41,575 nucleotides of DNA from positions 1-41,575 of the forward strand of contig QZKG01000053.1 of the NCBI GenBank assembly GCA_003599855.1, written 5' to 3'. How positions within the stretch are numbered: the first letter of the stretch is position 1; each line of letters begins with the position of its first letter. The position numbers and the translations under genes are program-made. The DNA is from Gaiellales bacterium. GTDB taxonomy: Bacteria > Actinomycetota > Thermoleophilia > BMS3ABIN01. This document shows, piece after piece, positions 20,784-29,711 of the stretch. The notes beneath the pieces are model-generated. The model was not told the DNA's origin and searched no databases. It was given only the letters and a program-made list of their open reading frames with translations.

Positions 20784-22109
20784 TCAGCCGGGACAGGTCC
20801 AGGAAGCGGTAACCATCTCGATGATGGGCAGAGTCGGCGCGCCGTCGCCCAGGAGCTCTTCGATCACCGTCTGGGGAGCGCTGCGGTATCGCAGGGTAGC
20901 CTTGACCGTCAAGGGGGCGACCGCATCATCAGGCACGTGGATCGCATAGGTCTCGCTCACGGTCTCCATCGGGGGGATGCGATGGTCGGAAAGGATGCCG
21001 GCCGCGAACCAGGGTTTGTGGGTCGGGTCGCCGTTCTTGTCCTTGAGCACCGTATGGTACATGACTGCGTCCGCGTCCACCGCGCCGTCTTCATCCACAG
21101 CGCCTGAGTGGAACACCGTCTTGCCCCCGGCGTCGGTCACCTGTACGTCCAGCCACATCTCCCGGACCTCGGTCAGCCCCGTGGGGAGATAATGCCCCGC
21201 TCCCTTGTTGGTGACGTCGATTCTCACTTCACTGGTTTCGCCGGCGGGCATCGTTTCCGGAGCCACTATGGCTATGCTGGCGGCGGCCTTCAGCTGCTCA
21301 ACTGCCAGCCCGTTATGCTGCTCATCGCCCAGAACGGCGTTGCCGCCGACGAAGTAATGGGTATAGATCTGCGGCCTTTCCTTGGCATCTGGCGCCGCTC
21401 TCCCGGGGTTCGGTTTGGTGACTCCGGGTCCGGGGGTCATGTGGCAGTCCTGGCACTGAATGCCCTGCTCGGCATATGGTGACTCTTTCCACTCGGTGTA
21501 GGTCGCTTCCAGCGGAACGTCATTACCTGGATGATTAACATCGTGGCACATGCCGCAGAACTCTGACCTGGTATGCAGATCGGAATACTCCGTCTCGTGA
21601 TAGCTCGATACGGCATCGTTGAACGGGCCTCTCTTTATGTTGCTGGGAGCAAAGACGAACGAATAATTCCCTATGCCGGTGGAGCTGCTCACCGTATGGC
21701 AGAAATCGCACTGTACACCCTGGCGTGATGTCTCGCTGATCTCCGGGTTATCCAGGGGCGGGACCTCCCCGGAGAAAACGCCAATGGGGTTGTGACAGGC
21801 AGAGCAGAAAACGTCCGTAGCGCCTCCGGTGTCTTCTCCAGCCTGCCTGTGGAGAGCCTGATATACGGGGTCGGTGAAGGAGTAGTTATGCATCGAGCCC
21901 TGCCACTGGTCGAAAATCTCGCTGTGGCAGCCCCCGCAGACCTCGGGACCCTTGAACTCACTGGAGCTGAACAGGGTTTCGACAGAAATGCCCTCGGGGA
22001 AGGTGTTCAGGGACGAGATCTCATCCTCATCAGACCCGTTTTCCCCACATCCTGCAGCTGTCAGTGTGACCATCAGTGAAAAAAAGGTGAGATACAACAT
22101 CCTCTGCAT
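20784..22109 (-). CDS. Five-heme c-type cytochrome lipoprotein (cytochrome c554-like)
   Basis: An exported electron-transfer protein of 441 residues. The N-terminus is a lipoprotein signal peptide with lipobox TAAGC (C21). Five CxxCH heme-attachment motifs are visible: CGGCH (58), CSACH (102), CDFCH (134), CGMCH (185) and CQDCH (219), all in the first half and with extra histidines nearby that could be distal ligands. This spacing resembles cytochrome c554/NapC-NrfB-type multiheme folds. The second half, from about residue 260, lacks hemes and looks like a beta-sandwich (PAGETSEVRIDVTNKGAGHYLPTGLTEVREMWLDVQV). ATG 22109 has AAAGGGG upstream. No heme lyase, quinol oxidase or terminal reductase lies nearby, so the redox partner is unknown. 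Confidence 0.9.
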   Translation of the reverse strand: MQRMLYLTFFSLMVTLTAAGCGENGSDEDEISSLNTFPEGISVETLFSSSEFKGPEVCGGCHSEIFDQWQGSMHNYSFTDPVYQALHRQAGEDTGGATDVFCSACHNPIGVFSGEVPPLDNPEISETSRQGVQCDFCHTVSSSTGIGNYSFVFAPSNIKRGPFNDAVSSYHETEYSDLHTRSEFCGMCHDVNHPGNDVPLEATYTEWKESPYAEQGIQCQDCHMTPGPGVTKPNPGRAAPDAKERPQIYTHYFVGGNAVLGDEQHNGLAVEQLKAAASIAIVAPETMPAGETSEVRIDVTNKGAGHYLPTGLTEVREMWLDVQVTDAGGKTVFHSGAVDEDGAVDADAVMYHTVLKDKNGDPTHKPWFAAGILSDHRIPPMETVSETYAIHVPDDAVAPLTVKATLRYRSAPQTVIEELLGDGAPTLPIIEMVTASWTCPG

Positions 22110-22388
22110 GCTGGTTCCCCTTTCATTGCCTGCTCGCACGCATCCTGGCGTCGTCGGCTGGTATTCCGTATTTGTGCATACTAGTGCCCGCCTGATGCTG
22201 TTTCAAAACGGGATATCAGGTCATCAGGAAGAAATTGCCCGCAAATCAAAATAATCTGTCCTTGCGCCCCGCCATAGTCAGCAGGGTCTGTCCTCCCACC
22301 TGGCCTGGTGATGGGAGCAATGACCGGCCCGCCAAATAAAAAAGACGCAAATTGCGGATAATTCATGTATTAAGCTACCGAAAAACGC

Positions 22389-22416
22389 TTGTAGAAAATG
22401 AGGAATCGGGTATACT
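22389..22416 (+). promoter_or_regulatory. Predicted promoter of a structured RNA
   Basis: TTGTAG (22389-22394) and TATACT (22411-22416) are 16 bases apart. The expected start, about 22423, is one base before the paired 5' end of the RNA described at 22423-22572. Confidence 0.5.
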
Positions 22417-22422
22417 GTATGT

Positions 22423-22572
22423 GAGTCCCAAGAAGTCGGATAGGCTTGCTGGAGACAAAGCAAAAAGCTCAGCAGAGGAAATGCGGAGGTAAATGGCCGC
22501 AAAGTACGAGGAAGCTGAAGCAAAGCGAATGTCAGGGAAGGCAGGCAAGGAAGGTTTCTTGGGGCTTTTTTT
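22423..22572 (+). ncRNA. Candidate free-standing structured RNA of about 150 nt with its own terminator
   Basis: The two ends pair: AGTCCCAAGAA (22424-22434) with TTCTTGGGGCT (22556-22566), 11 pairs with one G-U, and the 3' arm runs straight into seven T (22566-22572), so the closing stem also acts as an intrinsic terminator. Inside are nested stems: CTTGCT/GGCAAG (22445-22450, 22544-22549), GACA/TGTC (22454-22457, 22530-22533), GCTCAGC/GCTGAAGC with one bulge (22467-22473, 22514-22521) and TGCGG/CCGCA (22482-22486, 22497-22501), separated by purine-rich internal loops. This rod-like shape recalls 6S-type RNAs, but I recognise no known family. A 41-codon frame, ATG 22493 to 22618, with GGAGG only three bases upstream, is an alternative reading of part of it. 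Confidence 0.5.
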
Positions 22573-22631
22573 ATTTGTAAGTCGTGGTAAAAAAAAGCTC
22601 GCAATTTCCGATATATGAAAACGTGATCTAT

Positions 22632-22659
22632 TGCCAGCACCTGCTAGCTGGCATAGAAT
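22632..22659 (+). promoter_or_regulatory. Promoter with embedded operator-like dyad, upstream of the AMIN-like lipoprotein
   Basis: TTGCCA (22632-22637) and TAGAAT (22654-22659), each one mismatch from consensus, are 16 bases apart. A 7-bp inverted repeat, TGCCAGC and GCTGGCA (22632-22638, 22647-22653), covers the -35 box and spacer, the right place for a repressor site. The predicted start near 22666 coincides with the base of the leader stem. Confidence 0.6.
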
Positions 22660-22666
22660 CAAGTCA

Positions 22667-22810
22667 GGTCCCGAGGAATTAGCGGATTTAAGATTCCGGT
22701 TTGCTGCCGGAAGAGCCTAGATCGGAAACGCGGCTACGCGGAGTACGGAAAAAGTCCGGGCGACCCTTCTCGCGATGGGGTAACATTTAATCCAAAGGTT
22801 CCTCGGGACC
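22667..22810 (+). promoter_or_regulatory. Structured 5' leader closed by a perfect 12-bp stem; riboswitch-like
   Basis: GGTCCCGAGGAA (22667-22678) pairs perfectly with TTCCTCGGGACC (22799-22810), enclosing about 120 bases. Inside are hairpins TTCCGG/CCGGAA with a 7-base loop (22694-22712), CGCG-GCTA-CGCG (22729-22740) and CGGA/TCCG (22746-22758). The stem begins at the predicted transcription start and the leader ends about 35 bases before the GTG of the lipoprotein gene at 22846. A multi-branched domain closed by a long P1 stem ahead of a gene is the usual layout of a riboswitch, but I cannot match a known class. There is no terminator between the stem and the gene, so any control would act on translation or stability. 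Confidence 0.5.
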
Positions 22811-22845
22811 GTTTCTGTTCTGTCTGGGGCGAGAAAGGATTCAGT

Positions 22846-23457
22846 GTGCGAATAAAGCGGTTCTCCACGGCGCTTATCCTGGCCGGGACGCTTCTTCTGG
22901 CAGGCTGTTCTGAGGATGACCCGGCCGGAGAAAGGCAGACTACTGTCTCCGATGCCAACACGCTGACTGCAGTGACTCTGGACAGCGACCAAGCCAATGC
23001 GGGCGCGGGGAACCTGGCGCAAGGTGCGGCGGTCGAAGCCGATGTACCAGAAGCGACAGCAGGATCAGTCGAGCCCCAGACAGCAGGGGAGCTGGTTGAC
23101 GGGCTCAAGCTAGTCGATATCCGCTGGGGCGACCACGGGACGTTCTATCGAATAGTCTTCGACCTGGTGAACACAGGCGGGAGCCAGGTGCTCCAGGCTC
23201 CACATGCAGAGGCGACCATGTCTGTGGACCAGACCGAGATCGACCTGACGCTGGGAGGAATCCGCGGGATAGGGGAGGAACCCAGGTTGCTGAGCCAGGA
23301 AGTCCAGGTCGGTGATGCTCTCGTGTTATCCATCAATCGCGTTCCGTCATATGACGATCAGGCCCTGATATACCGCGTCAAGCTGTCAGGCCCTGCGACA
23401 TACACCCTTTCCAGCCTGGGTGACCCCGGCCGGGTAATCATCGATATCTACAGGTAG
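22846..23457 (+). CDS. AMIN-like-domain lipoprotein
   Basis: A 203-residue exported lipoprotein: basic N-terminus, hydrophobic run and lipobox LLAGC (C21), then a low-complexity Ala/Thr/Asp/Glu linker to about residue 80, and a C-terminal beta domain (GLKLVDIRWGDHGTFYRIVFDL to DPGRVIIDIYR) that fits the actinobacterial AMIN-like family, relatives of the AMIN domain that localises envelope proteins such as amidases. GTG 22846 is supported by AAAGGA six bases upstream. It is preceded by the structured leader at 22667-22810. The exact ligand and role are unknown; a cell-envelope function is inferred. Confidence 0.75.
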   Translation: MRIKRFSTALILAGTLLLAGCSEDDPAGERQTTVSDANTLTAVTLDSDQANAGAGNLAQGAAVEADVPEATAGSVEPQTAGELVDGLKLVDIRWGDHGTFYRIVFDLVNTGGSQVLQAPHAEATMSVDQTEIDLTLGGIRGIGEEPRLLSQEVQVGDALVLSINRVPSYDDQALIYRVKLSGPATYTLSSLGDPGRVIIDIYR

Positions 23458-23569
23458 CCTGTCCTCTTTCGCGAATCGTGGCTGGCGCCGCACTCGGAAA
23501 GGCATGATTCAAATGGCGCCTATGAGGGAATAGGCTCGGTACATAGCACTGCTGCATCCAGGATCGGTC

Positions 23570-24232
23570 ATGGCCATGTCACCCAAAACGATTCAGGAGC
23601 TGGTGCAGTTCCGCGCAGGGACTGTCCAGATCGAAGGGAATCTTGTCATCCCGGAAGGAGCTCACGGGATAGTGCTGTTCGCCCATGGAACAGGCAGCAG
23701 CCGCATGAGCCCCAGGAACCGGTTTGTCGCTCAGGAACTCAATGATACGGGACTGGCAACGCTGTTGATCGACCTGCTCACCAGGGAAGAAGAAGCGGTC
23801 GACGCACAGACAGCCGAGTTGAGGTTCGACATCGATCTGCTCGCCGGCCGCCTCGAGGGAGCCATAGACTGGCTTGCCGCCAACCCCCCTACGAGCAATC
23901 TGTCCATCGGCCTCTTCGGTGCGAGCACGGGCGCCGGGGCGGCACTGGTAGCTGCAACGCACAGAACGGAGCAGGTCAAGGCCATCGTCTCACGTGGCGG
24001 GCGGCCGGATCTGGCTGGTCCTGCCATCAGCTCCGTCAAGGCGCCGGTATTACTGATAGTGGGCGGGAGGGACCTGCCGGTTGTAAGGCTCAACAAGATG
24101 GTGGTCGACGAACTGATGGTTGACAATGAGGTAAAGGTTATCAGCGGCGCGACGCACCTCTTTGAGGAACCCGGAGCCCTTGAAGAAGTGGCTCGGGCCG
24201 CGGCCAGCTGGTTCACGCGCTACCTTAGGTAG
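23570..24232 (+). CDS. Dienelactone-hydrolase-like alpha/beta hydrolase
   Basis: A cytoplasmic alpha/beta-hydrolase of 220 residues. The nucleophile elbow is GASTGAG (S119), the acid is probably D168 in IVGGRDLP, and the histidine H196 in SGATHLFEEPG; the oxyanion region is LFAHGTGSS near residue 40. This pattern matches the dienelactone-hydrolase-like proteins that in many bacteria are fused to, or adjacent to, a phosphoribosyltransferase domain; no such partner is seen here. The substrate is unknown. The ATG at 23570 has AGGATCGG upstream and beats a second ATG at 23576. Likely monocistronic or weakly linked to the lipoprotein gene 112 bases upstream. Confidence 0.85.
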   Translation: MAMSPKTIQELVQFRAGTVQIEGNLVIPEGAHGIVLFAHGTGSSRMSPRNRFVAQELNDTGLATLLIDLLTREEEAVDAQTAELRFDIDLLAGRLEGAIDWLAANPPTSNLSIGLFGASTGAGAALVAATHRTEQVKAIVSRGGRPDLAGPAISSVKAPVLLIVGGRDLPVVRLNKMVVDELMVDNEVKVISGATHLFEEPGALEEVARAAASWFTRYLR

Positions 24233-24497
24233 AGAAATATACCCTCGAGCAAGGCCTCTCGTATATCTCACAGATATGTTTCAAAGACAAGTAACCAGTC
24301 GTGCAACTTGCCGCAATGCCACAGATTTGAAAGGTACAAATAAGACAAACTATGTCCAGATTAAATGCTTTACAACTTTTTCAACATATAGTACTGTTTC
24401 CATAAGCAAGGAGTTCTGCTTGGCTGCACCGGCTCAGGCAGACCAAAAAGAGCAGTCACCCCTGCGACTGCCTGGGCAGTGATGGGAGGGTAGTAGG

Positions 24498-24701
24498 TTG
24501 GCAGAAGGAACCGTAAAATGGTTCAGTAACGAAAAGGGTTACGGCTTTATCGAAAGGGAAGACGGCGAAGACCTCTTCGTGCATTTCTCCGAGATCCAGA
24601 TTGATGGGTTCAAAACCCTGAACGAGGGTCAAAAAGTCGAATTCGAAGTTACTGAAGGGGCTAAAGGTCTTCAGGCTTCAAACGTAGTCCCGCTTTCATA
24701 A
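24498..24701 (+). CDS. Cold-shock protein, CspA family
   Basis: A 67-residue single-stranded nucleic-acid-binding protein acting as an RNA chaperone. The five-stranded OB fold carries both RNA-binding motifs, RNP1 (KGYGFIE) and RNP2 (LFVHFSEI). Start is TTG 24498, with GGGAGGG seven bases before it. The 265-base stretch upstream (24233-24497) is AT-rich and holds a small hairpin, GCAGTC/GACTGC, shortly before the ribosome site; long leaders are typical of csp genes, but I cannot identify a convincing promoter. A clear terminator follows the gene. Whether expression is cold-inducible is unknown. Confidence 0.95.
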   Translation: MAEGTVKWFSNEKGYGFIEREDGEDLFVHFSEIQIDGFKTLNEGQKVEFEVTEGAKGLQASNVVPLS

Positions 24702-24726
24702 AAGGTTTTACCCAAACCGTCATATT

Positions 24727-24756
24727 GAACCCCGCTTCCGTCAGGTAGTGGGGTTC
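24727..24756 (+). terminator. Intrinsic terminator of the cold-shock gene
   Basis: GAACCCCGCT (24727-24736) pairs with AGTGGGGTTC (24747-24756), ten pairs with one G-T, around a ten-base loop, and is followed by TTTCT. Confidence 0.75.
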
Positions 24757-24862
24757 TTTCTGGTTAATGGGTGAAAATACGACTAAAGTACTATAGACAA
24801 ATATTACTAATGAAACTATTGTTGTATACCTTGCAGGCAGCTTTGGGAACAGTCGTCATTCT

Positions 24863-27646
24863 ATGCAACCGTTAATCATCGACTCAAAATTAAGTGCTCC
24901 GGATTGCAGCCGGATGATACCTAGAAATCGTCTAGTAGACATGGTTTGCGCCAATCCTGAGCACAGGCTCCAGTTAATCTGCGCTGATGCCGGATACGGG
25001 AAGACCATCCTCATGGGTCAGTTGTTCGCCATGGCTCCATCGATCTCGGTTTGGTACCAGCTTGACAAGTATGATGGTGAATTCAAGGTTTTCATGTCAT
25101 ATCTTTTCAACGGGCTCATGGCCCATATCCCTGAATTCGGACAATGGATCAGCGAAAGGCTGAAGGAGGCTGATGCAGGCCCTGAGGGGCAGGCCGAGAT
25201 ACTCCATGCTTTCACCAGTGAACTGGCCTACAGGACGAGTGAGCCTGTTCATTTCTACCTGGACGACTTCCATCTGGTGAGCGGCAACAAGCAGGTCAAT
25301 GAGGCCACCAGGTTTCTCATCGATCACCTTCATGACGGATGCAAGGTAGTCATCGGTTCGAGAAGAAGGCCGACAGGCCTTTCGCTCGGGAAATTGAAAG
25401 CGCAGTCAGCCTTGGCGGAGATATCCACAGCAGATCTCAGGTTCACCATGGACGAGACCATGATGATGTTCCGTAAAGCTCATCTGACGCTTGGATGCGA
25501 GAACATTGCCGAGCTCCACAACAGGACCGCAGGATGGGTAGTGGCGCTGGCGCTTTCACAGAACCTGTGCGCTGGCAATGCCGTCCCCGAGCAGTTCGGC
25601 GAGATGCTGGCGCAGTCGAGCGATATCCACAGTTACCTGTCTGAAGAGATCTGGGCTGCCATGGATGAAGGGAAGAGGGAGTTCTTTACCAAAGCATCTG
25701 TCTTGGAAACGATCGATGCTGCCCTGATCGACGAGGCTGGCATGACTTTCGATTCTACGACGGCTCATAAGGTCATCGAGGAAGCCGTGAGCAGCAACCT
25801 CATGATCGTCAGTATCGGCCATGGCCAGTATCGCTTGCATCCGCTATTCCGGGAGTTTCTGAGAAACAAACTCAAGCGCGAGATGAAAAAAAGTGAGATC
25901 GATGCCATGCATCGCGACTATGCACGGGCGCTGATCCAGAGAGGGCGGGAGGAGGAGGCTGTCGACCATTTTTTAAGCGCCGCCGAAACCGACCAGGCGT
26001 TGGAGATCATTATAGAGCGGGGAGATGCCGTCATCGATTCGGGGAACGTCTCGAAGGTCGAGGATTGGTTGGCTCTGATCCCCAAGGGCAAGAGAGGCAA
26101 TCCCTGGCTGGGTTATTTTACCTCGAAAATTAACAGAGTTAATTGCAATTTTGATATTGCGACGGAGAGTGGATTAAGGGCATTCCGAACATTCAGTGAC
26201 GATCAAGATGAAAGAGGTACGTATAAATGCGCAAGAATGCTTTGTGAATTTTACGGGCTCGACTCAGATTTTGAAAAAAGCATATCTTTTGCTCAGCTCG
26301 CTTTGAATAATACAAATGATTCAGATGAGCAGGCGGATTTGCTTACTCTAATTGCATGTGCGTTCGTTTGGAAGGGTGATTATCATAGAGCGCGGCAGTA
26401 TCTGGCAGATGTGGATAAATTAGAGAATTGTTCACCTAGGGCAGTCTTGTATAAAGAAATTGTCATGCTTAGTATGGATTTTTACAATGGTGATTTTCTG
26501 ACGGCGATGAATAACTCAGATATGGTTGATAGTAAAGCAAACTGGGATGGCATCATGTCCAGCTATTTCAGATTTGCATACAATCACATAACGACAATGT
26601 ATTTAATTGGAAAATATAACGAAGCATATGAGTTAGCCGGTCGAGTGATAAAAAAGGCTGATTCTGCTAGTGCCCACGAAGATAAATGGGCGCTTCAAGG
26701 ACTAGTTGGATTATTGCAATTTTGTAAAGGAGATAGAGATGGAGGGATAGAAACCATTGAAGAAGCAGAAAAAATGGTTCGGGAACAATGGGTTTCAGTG
26801 CACAAAGGAACTGCCCTTCGGAGAATAGGAAATCTGAAAGGAGCCCTTAATGTGCATAAACAGTGTATGTCTGTTAATAGAAAAAGTGGATTTCATTATG
26901 CAATAGGAATGTGTTTTTCGAACATTGGTGCTGACAAGCTGAGGATGAATGACCTTACTGGAGGATATAATGATCTAGAAATTGCAGAAGCAATAGCAAG
27001 AAAATACGGTTTTAAGTATATTTTGGCACAAGTGTATTTCCACCGCGCTTGGCGGGCACTCTCTAAAGGTAATCGCCAGGCCGCGAAATCCTTTTTAAGT
27101 GAGTCACTTCAACTAGCATCCGATAACGGACACAACCACTTTACTATCCAGGAGGGCAAGATCAGCCTTGATCTGCTTGCTTTCGGCCTGGAGAACGACA
27201 TTCAGAGTGATTACCTCATCGATATTCTTGGTCGAATCGGCAGCGAAGCCATTCCAGAAATCAGAACGCTGATCGACTCATCTGACAGAGGAGTTCGCCT
27301 GCGTGGTGCCAGAGCCCTGGTTGAAGCTGGAGGCATGTCTGTAGCACCCCTTGTGAAGAAGCTGCTGAGAGATGATGACCCGGCGATCAAGGAATTTGCA
27401 GAAAGGGCCCTGAATGAAATGAGATCGGACATAGATTCGGGCACGGAGACACTTACGCCCAGGGAAATGGAAGTCTTCGAATTATTGGGTCAGGGACTCA
27501 GCAATGCTGAGATCGCAGGAAAGCTTTTTATCAGTGAGAGGACTGTCAAGACCCATGTAACCAGGATATTCAGGAAGTTAGGTTTGACCAGGAGATCCCA
27601 GGCGGTAATACATTTCCAACAAAATGAATCCAACAATGCGGTTTAA
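24863..27646 (+). CDS. MalT-like STAND ATPase transcription regulator with LuxR DNA-binding domain
   Basis: A 927-residue regulator. The NTPase region has Walker A ADAGYGKT (residues 41-48) and Walker B FYLDDFH near 130-135, followed by the MalT-type winged and helical regions, a long TPR-like helical superhelix (about 380-790), a short HEAT-like repeat ([30 protein letters not shown]) and a C-terminal LuxR/GerE helix-turn-helix ([22 protein letters not shown], then [14 protein letters not shown]). MalT-type proteins bind an inducer on the superhelix, then oligomerise and activate transcription. The DNA coding for about residues 415-750 is much more AT-rich than either flank. No good ribosome site precedes ATG 24863. 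The target genes and inducer are unknown. Confidence 0.9.
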   Translation: MQPLIIDSKLSAPDCSRMIPRNRLVDMVCANPEHRLQLICADAGYGKTILMGQLFAMAPSISVWYQLDKYDGEFKVFMSYLFNGLMAHIPEFGQWISERLKEADAGPEGQAEILHAFTSELAYRTSEPVHFYLDDFHLVSGNKQVNEATRFLIDHLHDGCKVVIGSRRRPTGLSLGKLKAQSALAEISTADLRFTMDETMMMFRKAHLTLGCENIAELHNRTAGWVVALALSQNLCAGNAVPEQFGEMLAQSSDIHSYLSEEIWAAMDEGKREFFTKASVLETIDAALIDEAGMTFDSTTAHKVIEEAVSSNLMIVSIGHGQYRLHPLFREFLRNKLKREMKKSEIDAMHRDYARALIQRGREEEAVDHFLSAAETDQALEIIIERGDAVIDSGNVSKVEDWLALIPKGKRGNPWLGYFTSKINRVNCNFDIATESGLRAFRTFSDDQDERGTYKCARMLCEFYGLDSDFEKSISFAQLALNNTNDSDEQADLLTLIACAFVWKGDYHRARQYLADVDKLENCSPRAVLYKEIVMLSMDFYNGDFLTAMNNSDMVDSKANWDGIMSSYFRFAYNHITTMYLIGKYNEAYELAGRVIKKADSASAHEDKWALQGLVGLLQFCKGDRDGGIETIEEAEKMVREQWVSVHKGTALRRIGNLKGALNVHKQCMSVNRKSGFHYAIGMCFSNIGADKLRMNDLTGGYNDLEIAEAIARKYGFKYILAQVYFHRAWRALSKGNRQAAKSFLSESLQLASDNGHNHFTIQEGKISLDLLAFGLENDIQSDYLIDILGRIGSEAIPEIRTLIDSSDRGVRLRGARALVEAGGMSVAPLVKKLLRDDDPAIKEFAERALNEMRSDIDSGTETLTPREMEVFELLGQGLSNAEIAGKLFISERTVKTHVTRIFRKLGLTRRSQAVIHFQQNESNNAV

Positions 27647-27940
27647 AAAATACATCTTTTTACACATCAATATACAACCTTTGGACGATTCCCCGCCGCA
27701 ATCTGTGTGATAGTCTGAATCTTGCAAGAGCGAGAGCCCGGCTGGGAGGAGTAAGGAAAGTAAGCGCTATGGGTTAGGGGAAATAGTGAGTTTCTGGGAA
27801 TATTCTCAGCGGTTTCCAGAGCTTATGGTTTGGTTAATCCACGCTTCTGTAGTGGGATGGTGAGAGTGGGATCCATCAACCAATGGACAATAGCGGAAGT
27901 GAAACGTGGAGCGGGAGAAAGTGGATTAGCTGGGGAGCGC
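27647..27940. other. Intergenic region between convergent LuxR-type and HD-GYP genes
   Basis: About 290 bases with no convincing gene, RNA, strong hairpin or repeat. The open frames crossing it show no start signals or family features. It begins AT-rich just after the regulator stop codon. Confidence 0.6.
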
Positions 27941-29338
27941 TTACTTTTCTTCAGATGCGTGGAGGTTGAGTGCATCCAACTTCAAGGCAGGCCGACCTTT
28001 CCGAAATTCAGTAAGAAAGTCGGCCTTGCTACCCTCCCGGTAGCTAAGATCCTCATTTTTCAGGACCTGCGCCATAACCTCGACATACTTTGAGTCGAGC
28101 TGGGTACCCGCAACCCTTCTGAGGATGATGAGGGCTTCGAACGGGCTCTTTGCTTCTCGATAGGGGCGATTGGATGTCAGAGCATGATAAGTGTCAGCTA
28201 CCGCAAGCATCCGGCTGAGCTCAGGGATCTCCTCGCCTTTCAGGCCATACGGGTAACCAGAGCCGTCAAAATGCTCCTGGTGATGCCTGATGATGTCAGC
28301 GATTTCTTTATGTGTCGCCAGCTGCGAGAGGACTTCCGCTGCAGTCGTCGGATGCTCTTTAATCAGCTCCCACTCTCTTGGTGTCAGCTCGCCCTCTTTC
28401 TTGAGAACTGAATCAGGAGTGCCAACCTTGCCCAGGTCGTGAAGCAGGCCGGCCATATGAGCGATTCGCTGTTCATCTTCAGACATACCCATAACCCTGG
28501 CCATATCTCGACAGTACATGGCTACTCCAGCGGAATGACTAGCCGTATAGTGATCTTTACTATCCAGGAGCATGATCAATGCACCAGCCAGTCCGATGTT
28601 CATGTCCATCAGGTCCTGAGACAGCTTGGTCTGCTCAGCAAGCAGCTCTTTTTGCTGTACTAACAATTTAAATATGTGCTGGCTTGCAAGAATTGGAATA
28701 AAGAATAAGGCTGCTGCGGCGATGCCTGCCATGATATAGACAGAAGCGATCACTAGTCCAACCCCAATGATCATCAATTGTGAAGGTAGGGCTGGGAAAA
28801 AATTGCTTTTCCACAACTTGCTTATTCGCTCGCCATAATAGAGCGAAACTCCCGCAGATACTAACGAAAAGTCGATTACCTCCCAGACCAGTCCAACCGC
28901 AATACCAAGCAAAATAAATCCAAGAGAAAGAGATGAAACTGGGATAGCTAGACCAAAAGGTTCTCGCAGATATTCAAACAGCGACGCCACCAGCACAACA
29001 GGGACTACGTTTGATGCAAAATTATATATGACTCTGATTTTGTCCTTTTCTTTGATATCAACAAGCGTGCTTATGCTGGCAATCAGAGCACTTGGTGCTG
29101 GGCCTAGGAAGTAAACACCTAATAGAACAGGAAGGTTCGCGCTACTAACGTGGACTTTCTTGGAAAAGTTGACCGCTTGATGTTCAGCGATCCAAGCGAT
29201 AATTGTCAATAGAATGGTTTCTGATAATAACTGAGTGGTCCAGACTGTTTGTTTAGAGAAATAAAAAAAGAGGGCGCCAGCAGCCACACCTAACAGACTT
29301 GTTAAAACCAAGAGACAGTTTCGTCTGCGGGTAACCAC
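27941..29338 (-). CDS. Membrane-anchored HD-GYP domain protein (predicted cyclic-di-GMP phosphodiesterase)
   Basis: A 465-residue signalling protein. Residues 1-220 are hydrophobic with about six membrane spans separated by short loops, an integral sensor domain I cannot name. A short helical linker (about 221-245) leads to the HD-GYP domain: HSAGVAMYCRDMA, the metal-binding HD in LLHDLGKVGTPD (H300, D301), HHQEHFDGSGYP with the GYP signature at 361-363, and ADTYHALTSNRPYR. All key residues appear intact, so hydrolysis of cyclic di-GMP is likely. GTG 29338 has GGAGGGT just upstream. The neighbouring gene at 30056-31834 contains a GGDEF-like domain, but no proof of joint action exists. Confidence 0.9.
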   Translation of the reverse strand: MVTRRRNCLLVLTSLLGVAAGALFFYFSKQTVWTTQLLSETILLTIIAWIAEHQAVNFSKKVHVSSANLPVLLGVYFLGPAPSALIASISTLVDIKEKDKIRVIYNFASNVVPVVLVASLFEYLREPFGLAIPVSSLSLGFILLGIAVGLVWEVIDFSLVSAGVSLYYGERISKLWKSNFFPALPSQLMIIGVGLVIASVYIMAGIAAAALFFIPILASQHIFKLLVQQKELLAEQTKLSQDLMDMNIGLAGALIMLLDSKDHYTASHSAGVAMYCRDMARVMGMSEDEQRIAHMAGLLHDLGKVGTPDSVLKKEGELTPREWELIKEHPTTAAEVLSQLATHKEIADIIRHHQEHFDGSGYPYGLKGEEIPELSRMLAVADTYHALTSNRPYREAKSPFEALIILRRVAGTQLDSKYVEVMAQVLKNEDLSYREGSKADFLTEFRKGRPALKLDALNLHASEEK

Positions 29339-29478
29339 GGCACCCTCCTGAAGCTCGATACAATTTATGGACGCAATAATTAAGCACCCACAAAAGTGAT
29401 GCAGGGATTATAGCAACACTTTGTATCGACTGGAAGGCTATATTTCTAAATCGATAATATGATCACTTAATTCGGTGT

Positions 29479-29565
29479 TTACCACCGCCAGCGACCACCA
29501 CTCGCCGCAAGCAACGTCGCGAGTAAAGTCATAGCAGCAAACAGCTTTGTCTTTATTGAAGCCAA
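29479..29565 (-). CDS. 28-residue ORF with signal-peptide-like sequence; possible gene remnant or leader peptide
   Basis: A short frame starts at TTG 29565, eight bases after a perfect GGAGG. It encodes a basic start followed by a hydrophobic run and small residues (KTKLFAAMTLLATLLAAS), a clear signal-peptide pattern, then stops after GGRWRW. The gene lies 140 bases upstream of the HD-GYP gene on the same strand. It may be the surviving 5' end of a broken exported-protein gene, or a short peptide. The longer overlapping frame to 29692 has no such features. Low confidence. Confidence 0.3.
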   Translation of the reverse strand: MASIKTKLFAAMTLLATLLAASGGRWRW

Positions 29566-29711
29566 AATCGACACCTCCTCCCACTTCTCTCATAGTTCTG
29601 CCTTGAGAGCCAGCGGGGCAATACGAATTGAGCCATGACACTTCCGAACCTCCACGGCCCGCCGGTTCTACCCCCACCCGTCCAAATCCCACTCGTATCT
29701 AGCTTGAGGGG

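Noticed and set aside
22440..22560. GCAAA boxes suggesting a c-di-GMP-I (GEMM) riboswitch
   Set aside because: The two GCAAA-like boxes are not placed around the required P1b/P2 pairing, and the better structure is the nested rod with a terminal terminator stem.
22493..22618. A 41-codon frame with GGAGG before its ATG
   Set aside because: The spacing is only three bases, the ribosome site lies in a predicted hairpin, and the frame runs through the terminator and T-run; kept only as an alternative to the RNA.
24369..24392. TTTACA and TATAGT as a promoter for the cold-shock gene
   Set aside because: The spacer is only 12 bases, too short for a normal sigma-70 promoter.
29438..29692. An 84-codon reverse frame
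   Set aside because: No family features or placed ribosome site; a shorter overlapping frame with a signal-peptide pattern fits better.
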